In this document: positions 7,662 through 15,277 of the stretch, piece after piece
Layout of the letters: each line of letters begins with the position of its first letter
Numbering within the stretch: the first letter of the stretch is position 1
Assembly: GCA_036260075.1 (NCBI GenBank)
Contig: DATAAM010000068.1
Coordinates: 1 to 26,305 of the forward strand
Length of the DNA stretch: 26,305 nucleotides
Origin: DATAAM01 sp036260075
Lineage (GTDB): Bacteria; Actinomycetota; Acidimicrobiia; Acidimicrobiales; JAHWLA01
Reading direction: 5' to 3'
The notes under the pieces: generated by a model
What the model was told of the DNA's origin: nothing
The model's database searches: none
What the model saw: only the letters and a program-made list of their open reading frames with translations
Translations under genes and position numbers: made by a program

Positions 7662-8618
7662 ATGCCGCCCTCCGACGGCCCCGAGCAGCTCACGCCGCCA
7701 CCCTGGCGCGAGCGGCTCGTCCCCCGAACGGTGTTGGGCATGGCGATGCTGATCCTCGCCTTCGCCATCGGCGCGGCGTCGAGCGGCGTGGCGTTCTACT
7801 CGTACTACGAGTTCAAGAAGGACGACACGGCCAAGACGGTGGAGACGTTCGTCCAGGGGTTCGACGAGCGGTTCAAGACCGCCATCGACACCATCGAGGC
7901 CGAGCAGGAGAACGCCCGTTCCGAGATCCAGAAGGAGCTCGAGCCCCTCAAGGAGATCCGCGCCGAGGGCCAGACGCTCGAGGACATCCTGAAGAAGGTG
8001 TCGGAGGCCGTGTGGTTCGTGCGCACGCTCGACGAAGCGGGTCAGCCCTCCGTGGGATCGGCCTTCGCGTTGGCGTCCGATTCGGACGAGACGCTGCTCG
8101 TCACGTCCTACGCCGTGGTGCGAGCCGCCACATTCTCCCCCGGCCCGCCGGTGGTGGTTCGACGAGGCGACGAGGAGCAGCGCGTCACCGTGTGGACGTG
8201 GCAGGCCGACCGCGACCTGGCACTGCTCGTCATGGGCAAGGGCAACGTCCCCAAGCTCGACTTCGCCCCTCGCGACCCGCCGCTCAAGACGGGCGAGCGC
8301 GTCTTCGCGGTGTCGGGGCTGGGCGGCGCGGGCGGGGCCATCACGCAGGGGTTCGTGGCCGACGTGTCGGCCAACGGCATCCAGAGCGACGCCGCCGTCG
8401 GCGCCCACTTCCGCGGCGGCCCGCTGGTCAACTCCGAGGGCAGGGTGCTGGGCGTGTCGTCGATTGCGTACTCCCCGCTCGGCTTCAGGGCCGAAGGCGT
8501 CTACTTCTCCCCGCCCGTGCGCATGGTGTGCGACCGCATCCTCCGCTGCCCGTCGGGCGAGCCCAATGCCGCGGGCGGGCGCACCGCTCCGCAACCGGCG
8601 CCACCGCCCGCGCCCTGA
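7662..8618 (+). CDS. Membrane-anchored trypsin/HtrA-like pseudoprotease
   Basis: A 318-residue protein with a short cytoplasmic N-terminus, one membrane helix (about 24-46), a charged helical, probably coiled-coil stalk (about 52-112) and an HtrA-like chymotrypsin-fold domain (about 113-295). It ends in an Ala/Pro tail. Fold landmarks align with HtrA, but the catalytic set is broken. TNxHVV reads TSYAVV, so His is Ala151. DLALL keeps Asp185. GNSGGPLVN reads HFRGGPLVN, so Ser is Arg251 (codon 8412-8414). There is no PDZ domain. It should be proteolytically inactive and may act as an extracytoplasmic binding or scaffold protein. The next gene starts one base after its stop. Confidence 0.82.
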   Translation: MPPSDGPEQLTPPPWRERLVPRTVLGMAMLILAFAIGAASSGVAFYSYYEFKKDDTAKTVETFVQGFDERFKTAIDTIEAEQENARSEIQKELEPLKEIRAEGQTLEDILKKVSEAVWFVRTLDEAGQPSVGSAFALASDSDETLLVTSYAVVRAATFSPGPPVVVRRGDEEQRVTVWTWQADRDLALLVMGKGNVPKLDFAPRDPPLKTGERVFAVSGLGGAGGAITQGFVADVSANGIQSDAAVGAHFRGGPLVNSEGRVLGVSSIAYSPLGFRAEGVYFSPPVRMVCDRILRCPSGEPNAAGGRTAPQPAPPPAP

Positions 8619-8619
8619 C

Positions 8620-9093
8620 ATGTGGGCGCGGGTGGCAGGGGCCGTGGTGGTGTGGCTCGGCCGACTGGTCGCCCGCCTGCAACGTCACGAGGCCCGGCCG
8701 CTGGCCGACGACGAGGTCGCGCTGCTGGAGGCCGTGTTCCGCGGCTCGGTGGCCCTCGACCGGGTGCGGGTGGTGCCCGGGCCCGCCGGCGTGTTCGACG
8801 TCAACGACCGGCCGTTCACCCTCGGCAACACGATCTACCTCAAGGGCCGCACGTCGCCCAAGCTCCTGGTGCACGAGGCCGTGCACGTGTGGCAGTACCA
8901 GCACCTCGGCCCTCGGTACGCGTACGACGCGCTCATGGCCCAACGCCGGCTCGGCAAGGGCGCCTACGACTGGCGGGCCGAGCTGGCCCGGGGCAAGGCG
9001 TGGCCCGACTTCAACGCCGAGGCCCAGGCCGAGTACGTGGCCGACCACTGGGCCGAGGGCAACCCCGTTCTGGGCACGCTCTTCCGCGCATAG
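8620..9093 (+). CDS. Small HExxH putative metallopeptidase-like protein
   Basis: A 157-residue protein with an N-terminal hydrophobic stretch (residues 4-20) and a zinc-type motif HEAVH at 85-89 in the context KLLVHEAVHVWQYQHLG. That resembles the DUF4157/eCIS-core family, where HELxHVxQ is usual. A candidate third metal ligand is a Glu in NAEAQAEYVADHW near the C-terminus. The family's substrates are mostly unknown, so peptidase activity is inferred only from the motif. ATG 8620 follows the pseudoprotease stop by one base, so the two are almost surely translated together. Its last eight or so codons, including the stop, lie inside the palindrome at 9067-9115. Confidence 0.78.
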   Translation: MWARVAGAVVVWLGRLVARLQRHEARPLADDEVALLEAVFRGSVALDRVRVVPGPAGVFDVNDRPFTLGNTIYLKGRTSPKLLVHEAVHVWQYQHLGPRYAYDALMAQRRLGKGAYDWRAELARGKAWPDFNAEAQAEYVADHWAEGNPVLGTLFRA

Positions 9094-9115
9094 CGCGGGG
9101 AACCGTGCCCAGAAC
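9067..9115. repeat. Intergenic palindrome between convergent genes
   Basis: Outer arms GTTCTGGGCAC (9067-9077) and GTGCCCAGAAC (9105-9115) are perfect; an inner stem CCGCGC-ATA-GCGCGG fills the centre. It begins within the end of the HExxH gene and stops nine bases before the PBP stop, so it can serve as a two-way terminator. Read in reverse it closely matches 26010-26056, including the loop, which marks it as a dispersed repeat and not only a terminator. Confidence 0.8.
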
Positions 9116-9123
9116 CGAGAGGG

Positions 9124-11397
9124 CTACGGGAGCAGGGCGGTCGACGAGGTGGTCGAGGAGCTGGTGGTCGTGGAGGAGGGTGGCGGCCTGGGCCCGCCGC
9201 CGCCGCCGGGTGGGCCGTCGTCGTCGTCCTCCTCGGGCTCCGGCGGGGTGGTGACGGGCGGGTCGACGGTGGGATCGGGCGGCACCACCTCGTAGGGGCC
9301 GCCGTCGCCGGTGTCGACCAGCGAGCGCCGGCTGCCCGGGTCGAAGCCCTGCCGGGCCCGGCGCTTGACGGCGTCGGCCAACGGCTTGATCGGGGCGGGC
9401 TCGGAGAACTCCGTGACGGGCACCTCGCGGAGCGCCGCACTCATGAACCGCTTCCACGTGTCGGCCGGGATGGTGCCGCCGAACACGCGTGAGACCACGC
9501 CGTACGGACCGCGGATGTTGAGCAGCCTGGTGGACTGGCTTGTGCGGTCGCCCATCCACACCGCGGTGGAGAGGGTCGGCGCGTACCCCACGAACCAGGC
9601 GTTGGTGTAGTTCTGGCCGGTGCCGGTCTTGCCCGCGGCGGGGCGTCCGATGTTCGCCCTGGTGCCGGTGCCGCTGCCGATCACGCCGCGCAGCGCGTCG
9701 GTCACGTTGTCGGCCACCGCCTCGTCGATCACCCGCTCGGCCTTGGGCTTGGTGTTGTCCTCCAGCACCTTGCCGTCGCGGTCGCGCACAATGAGCACGG
9801 GCGTGGGCTGCGCCCGCAACCCACGGTTGGCGAACACGCCGTAGGCCGAGGCCATGTCGAGCGGCGACACGTCGATGACGCCCAGCGCGTACGAGCCGTC
9901 GCACGAGTGGAAGCGAGGGCTGTACCAGGCGGAGGTGATGCCGAGCTTCTTGGCCATCTCGCCCGTCTCCTTGCACCCCACGTCGCGCACGATCTGCGCG
10001 TACACGGTGTTGATGGAGTGCACCATGGCGTTCTTCATGGTCGAGCTCCCGCCACCACCGCCCTCGGCGTTGTGGATCAGGCAGTCCTCCTTGGGCGGCC
10101 GGGGCTTGCAGTTGGGGATGCGGAAGGCCGACGGCGCCGGATACACCTTGCTCGGCGCGTAGCCCTTCTCGTAGGCAGCGGCCAGCACGAACGGCTTGAA
10201 CGCCGAGCCCGGCTGCTTGCCGAGGCCGCCGCCTTCCACCGTGGGCGTCTCCCAGCACGAGGCCTGCACCTCGACGGGCACGTCGCGCTTCTTGGGGCAG
10301 CCGCCGAGGGCGATGTTCACCTCCGACTGGTCGAACTGGCGCCCGCCGACCAGCGCCTTGACGTAGCCGGTTGTCGGCTCCACCGAGGCCAGCGCCATGT
10401 CGATGGGCGGCTTGCTCCCCGCCAGGCTCTTGGCCACCGCCTCCTCGGCCTCGACCTGGAGCTGGGGGTCGAGCGTGGTCTGGATGGTGAGGCCCGCGGT
10501 GTAGACGTAGTCCTCGCCGTAGCGCTTCTCCAGGTAGCGGCGCACGTAGTCGACGAAGTAGGGGAACTTCGTGTTGACCTCGCGGGGCGGGTGCACGATC
10601 GTGGCCGGCCCCGGCGGCCTGCCCCGGGTGGCGAGCCACACCTGCTGTGGGAGGGCCTCGTCGTACTGCTGCTGGGTGATGCGCCCTTGCCGCAGCATCT
10701 GCTGGAGCACGAGCTTGCGCTTGCCCTCGGCCAGCGTGGGGTTGCCGCGCGGCTCGTAGCGGCTGGGGGCGGGGATGAGCCCGGCGAGGAGAGCCGACTC
10801 CGACAGGGTGAGCGCGCTCACCGGCTTGCGGAAGTAGGCCTCCGACGCCGCCCCCACGCCGTAGGCGCCCTCACCCAGGTAGACGTTGGAGAGGTACAGG
10901 AAGAGGATCTCTGTCTTCGACTTCTGCCGGTCGAGCTGGCTGGCCAGGATGGCCTCTCGCACCTTCCGCACCACCGAGCGCTCCCGGCCCACGTAGGCGT
11001 TCTTCACGTACTGCTGCGTGATGGTCGAGCCGCCCTGGACGATGCTCTGGTTGCGGAAGTCGGCCCACAGGGCGCGCAGGCTGCCCCGCACATCGACGCC
11101 GCTGTGGCTGTAGAAGTTGCGGTCCTCGGCCGCGATCACCGCTTGCTTCAGGTGGTCGGGGATGTCGGCCTCGGCCACGGGAATGCTCTGCTCGAACCGT
11201 AAGAACACGCCGATCTCGTCGCCGTTGGCGTCGAGCACGTGGCTGACGACCGATGCCTCGCTGTTCTTCGGCTCGGGCAGCGTTGCGGGCAGCGGGGCGA
11301 ACAGGAAGGTCGCCAGCACGGTGCCGGTGACCGCCGTGGGCACGGCCAGGGCGCAGATGAGAAAGAGGGCGACGGCGCGGCCCGCGCGGCGGAACAT
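9124..11397 (-). CDS. Class A penicillin-binding protein (transglycosylase/transpeptidase)
   Basis: A bifunctional cell-wall synthase of about 757 residues. After a short cytoplasmic tail and one membrane helix (about 8-35) comes a GT51 glycosyltransferase domain with catalytic Glu91 in EDRNFYSHSGVD, then GGSTITQQYVKN and RKVREAILASQLDRQKSK. The transpeptidase domain has SxxK as SAFK (Ser398, Lys401), SIN (461-463) and KTG (590-592). The tail is Pro-, Asp-, Gly- and Ser/Thr-rich and low in complexity, as in mycobacterial PonA-type proteins. An ATG at 11406 touches the GAGG ribosome site; ATG 11397 is better spaced (nine bases) and is used here. It is divergent from selA. Confidence 0.93.
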   Translation of the reverse strand: MFRRAGRAVALFLICALAVPTAVTGTVLATFLFAPLPATLPEPKNSEASVVSHVLDANGDEIGVFLRFEQSIPVAEADIPDHLKQAVIAAEDRNFYSHSGVDVRGSLRALWADFRNQSIVQGGSTITQQYVKNAYVGRERSVVRKVREAILASQLDRQKSKTEILFLYLSNVYLGEGAYGVGAASEAYFRKPVSALTLSESALLAGLIPAPSRYEPRGNPTLAEGKRKLVLQQMLRQGRITQQQYDEALPQQVWLATRGRPPGPATIVHPPREVNTKFPYFVDYVRRYLEKRYGEDYVYTAGLTIQTTLDPQLQVEAEEAVAKSLAGSKPPIDMALASVEPTTGYVKALVGGRQFDQSEVNIALGGCPKKRDVPVEVQASCWETPTVEGGGLGKQPGSAFKPFVLAAAYEKGYAPSKVYPAPSAFRIPNCKPRPPKEDCLIHNAEGGGGGSSTMKNAMVHSINTVYAQIVRDVGCKETGEMAKKLGITSAWYSPRFHSCDGSYALGVIDVSPLDMASAYGVFANRGLRAQPTPVLIVRDRDGKVLEDNTKPKAERVIDEAVADNVTDALRGVIGSGTGTRANIGRPAAGKTGTGQNYTNAWFVGYAPTLSTAVWMGDRTSQSTRLLNIRGPYGVVSRVFGGTIPADTWKRFMSAALREVPVTEFSEPAPIKPLADAVKRRARQGFDPGSRRSLVDTGDGGPYEVVPPDPTVDPPVTTPPEPEEDDDDGPPGGGGGPRPPPSSTTTSSSTTSSTALLP

Positions 11398-11446
11398 CGC
11401 CACCATCCTCGCAGGTCGTCCCAGGGCGGCGGCATCGGCCGATCGT

Positions 11447-11452
11447 TACCCT
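11447..11452 (+). promoter_or_regulatory. Candidate -10 box of leaderless selA transcript
   Basis: TACCCT ends seven bases before GTG 11460, and no purine-rich ribosome site lies in the gap. This is the same hexamer and spacing as before the gene at 7662. Confidence 0.4.
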
Positions 11453-11459
11453 TGGTGCC

Positions 11460-12704
11460 GTGCGACCGCCCGCCGTGGACGCGCTGGCACGCGAGCTGGC
11501 CGACGTGGGGCTCCCCCATCCGCTGCTGGTCGACGCCGCCCGGGAGGCGATCGCGGCAGGCGACCCGTCGTCGGCGCGAGCGAGGGCCGAGGCGGTGGCG
11601 GCGGCGCTGCTCCGCCCCGTGTTGAACGCCACCGGCGTGCTCCTGCACACCAACCTGGGCCGTGCCCCGCTGGGCACCCTGCCCCCCAGCGGTTACTCCA
11701 ACCTCGAGTTCGACCTGGCCGCGGGCCGCCGCGGCTCCCGTTCCACCCACGCCGCCGCCCTGCTGGCTCGGGCGTGCGGGGCCGAGGCCGCGCTGGTGGT
11801 GAACAACGGCGCCGCCGCCGTGCTGCTCGTGCTGACCACGCTGGGCGCCGACCGAGGCGTGGTCGTGAGCCGCGGCGAGCTGGTGGAGATCGGCGGCGGG
11901 TTCCGCATCCCCGAGGTGCTGGCCCAGTCGGGCGCCCGGCTGGTGGAGGTCGGCACCACCAACCGCACCCGCCTCGGCGACTACCGGGCCGCGCTCGGCG
12001 ACGACACCGCGCTCGTGCTCAAGGTGCACCAGTCGAACTACCGCATCACGGGGTTCACCGAGTCCGTGCCGGTCAAGCAGCTGGCGGCACTGGGCCCCCC
12101 GGTGGTGGTCGACCTCGGCTCGGGCCTCCTCGACCCAGCCACGCCGTGGCTGCACGGCGGCCCGCCGCCCTGGCTGGCCGACGAGCCCGCCGCCCGCCAG
12201 GCGCTGGCCGACGGGGCCGCCCTCGTCACGTTCTCCGGCGACAAGCTGCTCGGCGGCCCCCAGGCGGGCATCGTGGCGGGACGGCGCGACCTGGTCGAGC
12301 GCTGCGCCCGCCATCCGCTCGTGCGCGCCCTGCGGCCGGGTGGCCTCGTGTTGGCCGCGCTCCAGGAGACGGCCCTCGCCTACCTCCGCCGCGACGGCGC
12401 CGCCATCCCGTTCTGGCGCATGGCGAGCACGCCGGTGGAGGAGCTGCGCGCTCGCGCCGCCGCGCTCGCCCTGGCGAGCGGCGAGGTCGTGGCCTGCGAA
12501 TCGGTGCCCGGTGGCGGCACCGCGCCCGGCGTCACCATCCCCTCGGCAGGCATCGCCCTCGAAGGCGACCACACGGCGGCGTTGCGGGCCTGGAGCCCGC
12601 CGGTGATCGCCCGGGTCGTCGAGGGACGCACGGTGCTCGACCTGCGCACGGTCGACCCGGCCGACGACGACGTGCTCGGCAAGGCCCTGTCGTCGTGCAC
12701 GTGA
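11460..12704 (+). CDS. selA: L-seryl-tRNA(Sec) selenium transferase
   Basis: A 414-residue PLP enzyme that converts seryl-tRNA(Sec) to selenocysteyl-tRNA(Sec) with selenophosphate. Clear SelA landmarks: LNATGVLLHTNLGRAPLG, VVNNGAAAVLL, SRGELVEIGGGFRIP, EVGTTNRT, KVHQSNYRITGF, VVDLGSG, and the PLP-lysine motif TFSGDKLLGGPQAG (Lys262). It is shorter than the E. coli protein. Only about 55 residues precede the NATG motif against roughly 85, and a helix after HTNLGRAPLG is missing, so the tRNA-binding N-terminal part is reduced. The GTG start looks leaderless. It overlaps selB by four bases (GTGA). Confidence 0.94.
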   Translation: MRPPAVDALARELADVGLPHPLLVDAAREAIAAGDPSSARARAEAVAAALLRPVLNATGVLLHTNLGRAPLGTLPPSGYSNLEFDLAAGRRGSRSTHAAALLARACGAEAALVVNNGAAAVLLVLTTLGADRGVVVSRGELVEIGGGFRIPEVLAQSGARLVEVGTTNRTRLGDYRAALGDDTALVLKVHQSNYRITGFTESVPVKQLAALGPPVVVDLGSGLLDPATPWLHGGPPPWLADEPAARQALADGAALVTFSGDKLLGGPQAGIVAGRRDLVERCARHPLVRALRPGGLVLAALQETALAYLRRDGAAIPFWRMASTPVEELRARAAALALASGEVVACESVPGGGTAPGVTIPSAGIALEGDHTAALRAWSPPVIARVVEGRTVLDLRTVDPADDDVLGKALSSCT

Positions 12705-14269
12705 TCGCCACCGCCGGCCACGTCGACCACGGCAAGTCGACGCTGGTGCTCGCCCTCACCGGCACCGACCCCGACCGCTTCGCCGCGGAGAAGGAGCGCG
12801 GCCTCACCATCGACCTGGGCTTCGCCTGGACCGAGCTGCCCTCCGGGCGCGAGCTCGCCTTCGTCGACGTGCCCGGCCACGTGCGCTTCCTCAAGAACAT
12901 GCTGGCGGGCGTGGGCGCGGTCGAAGCGTGCCTGTTCGTCGTGGCCGCCACCGAAGGATGGAAGCCGCAGTCGGAGGAGCACCTCCGCATCCTCGAGCTG
13001 CTGGGGGTGCGCCACGGCGTGGTCGCCGTGACCCACGCCGCGAAAGCCCGCTTCGATCCCGCCGACTGCCTGGCGGGCTCCTTCCTGGCCGACGCCGAGG
13101 TCGTGCCTGTCGACTCGCCCACCGGCGTCGGCATCGAGGAGCTGCGCCACGCGCTCGACCGCCTCCTCGACCGCGCCCCACAGGCCGTCGACCGCGGCCG
13201 CCCTCGCCTGTGGGTCGACCGCTCCTTCGCGGCCAAGGGCTCGGGCACGGTGGTGACCGGCACGCTGGCGGGTGGCTCGCTCGCCGTCGGCGAGGAGGTC
13301 GTCGTCCTGCCGAGCGGTCGCAAGGCCCGCGTGCGCGCCCTTCAGACGCACAAGGCGAGCGTCGAGCGCGTCGGCCCCGGGCGACGCGTGGCCGTCAACC
13401 TCGCCGGCATCGCGTACCGGGAGATCACCCGCGGCCACGCCGTCGTCCGGCCCGGGCAGTGGGAGCCGAGCCGCACGGTCGACTGCTCGCTCGCCGTGCT
13501 CCCGAGCGTCGGCCACGAGGTGACCCGCCGGGGCGCCTACCAGGCGTACATCGGCTCGGGCGAGCACGCCGTGCGCATCCGGCTGCTCGGCGAGGGCGCC
13601 GTGCGCATCCACCTGCCCACTGCGTTGCCGCTCCTGCCGGGCGACCGCTACGTGCTGCGGGAGAGCGGGCGGTCGGAGACGGTGGGCGGGGGCGAGGTGC
13701 TCGACGTGGCGCCGGTGCTCCCCGCCGCCAAGGCCCGGCCCACCCGCTCGGTCGACCGGGTGATCGAGGAGCGGGGCAGGGTCGACGTCGACCTGCTCGA
13801 ACGGCTGACCGGCGAACGCCGCGAGCCCACGATGGGGCGGTGGGTGCTCTCCCCTGCCGCGCTGGCGCAGGCGGTCGAGAGCAGGGGGACCGAGCCCCCC
13901 GCCGACCCCGGCCCGGCTCGCCCCTACCTGGCCGCCCTCGAAGCCGCCCCGTTCGCACCGCCACCGCCCGAGGGGGTGGACCGCCGCGCCCTGCGCGCCC
14001 TGCTCCGAGAGGGGCTCGTGGTCGAGCGCGACGGCGTGTGGTTCGCCGCCTCGGCCGTGGAGGAGGCCGCCCGGGTGGTGGCCCGGCTCCTCGCCGACTC
14101 CCCCGAGGGCGTGACGGCCTCCGCCGTCCGCGAAGCGCTCGGCACCACCCGCAAGTACGTGCTGCCCCTGCTCGCCCACCTCGACGCCACCGGCGTCACC
14201 CGCCGTCGCGGCGACGTGCGCGTCGGCGGCCCTCGCCTCCCCGACCCGGCAATCCCACCCGGCTCGTGA
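12701..14269 (+). CDS. selB: Selenocysteine-specific elongation factor
   Basis: A 522-residue GTPase that delivers Sec-tRNA to UGA codons marked by a SECIS hairpin. The start GTG 12701 gives VIATAGHVDHGKS, which matches the E. coli start MIIATAGHVDHG and overlaps the selA stop; GTG 12695 is an alternative. The G1 motif GHVDHGKS, TIDLGF and DVPGH are intact. The G4 motif, normally TKAD, reads THAA (residues 111-114), and the segment to G5 is several residues short. EF-Tu-like domains 2 and 3 follow (SFAAKGSGTVVTGTL), then winged helices for mRNA binding at the C-terminus (EGVTASAVREALGTTRKYVLPLLAHLD). No selC, selD or selenoprotein gene is visible nearby. Confidence 0.93.
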   Translation: MIATAGHVDHGKSTLVLALTGTDPDRFAAEKERGLTIDLGFAWTELPSGRELAFVDVPGHVRFLKNMLAGVGAVEACLFVVAATEGWKPQSEEHLRILELLGVRHGVVAVTHAAKARFDPADCLAGSFLADAEVVPVDSPTGVGIEELRHALDRLLDRAPQAVDRGRPRLWVDRSFAAKGSGTVVTGTLAGGSLAVGEEVVVLPSGRKARVRALQTHKASVERVGPGRRVAVNLAGIAYREITRGHAVVRPGQWEPSRTVDCSLAVLPSVGHEVTRRGAYQAYIGSGEHAVRIRLLGEGAVRIHLPTALPLLPGDRYVLRESGRSETVGGGEVLDVAPVLPAAKARPTRSVDRVIEERGRVDVDLLERLTGERREPTMGRWVLSPAALAQAVESRGTEPPADPGPARPYLAALEAAPFAPPPPEGVDRRALRALLREGLVVERDGVWFAASAVEEAARVVARLLADSPEGVTASAVREALGTTRKYVLPLLAHLDATGVTRRRGDVRVGGPRLPDPAIPPGS

Positions 14270-14289
14270 CTTAGAGGGACGTGGAGGGA

Positions 14290-14778
14290 ATGGGGGCCGA
14301 CTTCGCCGAGTGGTACCGGGCGGAGCACCCTCGCCTGGTCACGGCGCTCCTCTTGGTCGCAGGCGATCTCGGCATCGCCCAAGAGGCAGCCGACGAAGCG
14401 TTCGCACGAGCGCTGGCTCGATGGTCACGGGTCGGGGCCATGGAGTCTCCGAACGGCTGGGTGTACTGCGTCGGCCTGAACGTGCTGCGTCGCCGCTGGC
14501 GACGCGCCGCGTTGGAAGCCCGGATCCTGTCCCGACAGCTTCCCCCTCCACACATCCCCGCTCCGGCCGGTGAGGCATGGGACGCAGTGCGGCAGCTCCC
14601 CCCGCGCCAGCGGATGGCGGTCGTACTCCGCTACGTCGCCGACCTCACCGAGGAGCAAGTGGGTGCCGCCATGGGCGTCAGCAGAAGCACCATCTCGTCG
14701 GCCTTGGCTGACGCCCGGCGCACCCTCGAACGCCTGCTGGCCGACGACGAGACCCCGATGGAGATGGGCTGTGCGTGA
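14290..14778 (+). CDS. ECF-type RNA polymerase sigma factor
   Basis: About 162 residues with sigma region 2 (FAEWYRAEHPRLVTALLLVAGD through SPNGWVYCVGLNVLRRRWRR) and region 4 (LPPRQRMAVVLRYVADLTEEQVGAAMGVSRSTISSALADARRTL), the whole of a two-domain group 4 sigma factor. It would direct polymerase to a small regulon, probably including itself. GAGGGA at 14274-14279 is only one base from GTG 14281 but ten from ATG 14290, so the ATG is preferred. The reading frame ends inside the next gene (eight-base overlap), typical of sigma/anti-sigma pairs. Confidence 0.88.
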   Translation: MGADFAEWYRAEHPRLVTALLLVAGDLGIAQEAADEAFARALARWSRVGAMESPNGWVYCVGLNVLRRRWRRAALEARILSRQLPPPHIPAPAGEAWDAVRQLPPRQRMAVVLRYVADLTEEQVGAAMGVSRSTISSALADARRTLERLLADDETPMEMGCA

Positions 14779-15193
14779 CCTCCGACAGATCGTCGCCGAC
14801 CTGCTGGTCGAACCGGTGGCGGCCACGCCGCCCCTCGAGCTCGTGGTGGCCCGCGCCCGGGCCCTGCGCCGCCGCCGACGGCGGCAGCTCACAGCCGCCA
14901 CCCTGCTCGGCTTCGTCTTCATGGCCAGCGTGGCGGTGGCCTTCGAACGAGAGGTCGGCCGGCAGGACATCCGCCTGGTCGACGAGACCTACGAGACCAC
15001 GACCACCACCGAGGCCGTCGTCGGCGGGTGGGCCGACGACACCCCGCCGGCCTCCGGGCTGCCGGATGCTCCACCTGGCTCGCCGACGTCGACCACGGCT
15101 CGGCGGGCGAGCGGTCCGGCCCCGGAGGCCGGCGACCCGGGCCCGCAACCGCGGAGCGTCGGCCTCCGGGTGGCCGGCAACGGACCGCGCTGA
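14771..15193 (+). CDS. Single-pass membrane protein, possible anti-sigma partner
   Basis: About 140 residues starting at GTG 14771, which overlaps the sigma gene end by eight bases. A cytoplasmic N-terminal part (RDLRQIVADLLVEPVAATPP) is followed by an Arg-rich stop (RRRRRR), one membrane helix (LTAATLLGFVFMASVAVAF, about 38-57), and an outside Thr/Pro/Gly-rich tail with no recognisable domain. No HxxxCxxC zinc anti-sigma motif is seen. Gene position and topology suggest a membrane anti-sigma factor or co-regulator; this is inference, not homology. Confidence 0.7.
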   Translation: MRDLRQIVADLLVEPVAATPPLELVVARARALRRRRRRQLTAATLLGFVFMASVAVAFEREVGRQDIRLVDETYETTTTTEAVVGGWADDTPPASGLPDAPPGSPTSTTARRASGPAPEAGDPGPQPRSVGLRVAGNGPR

Positions 15194-15277
15194 CGGCGAG
15201 TCCGGCGCGGCGGAGGTTCGTTCCGCTCCCGGTCGCGGGAAGGAATTCGCCGTGCCGGCGGTGAAGTCACCTCCCTC

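Noticed and set aside
11398..11459. tRNA(Sec) gene expected near selA
   Set aside because: The selA-PBP gap is about 60 bases, too short for a tRNA(Sec), and no clover-leaf or T-loop sequence was found.
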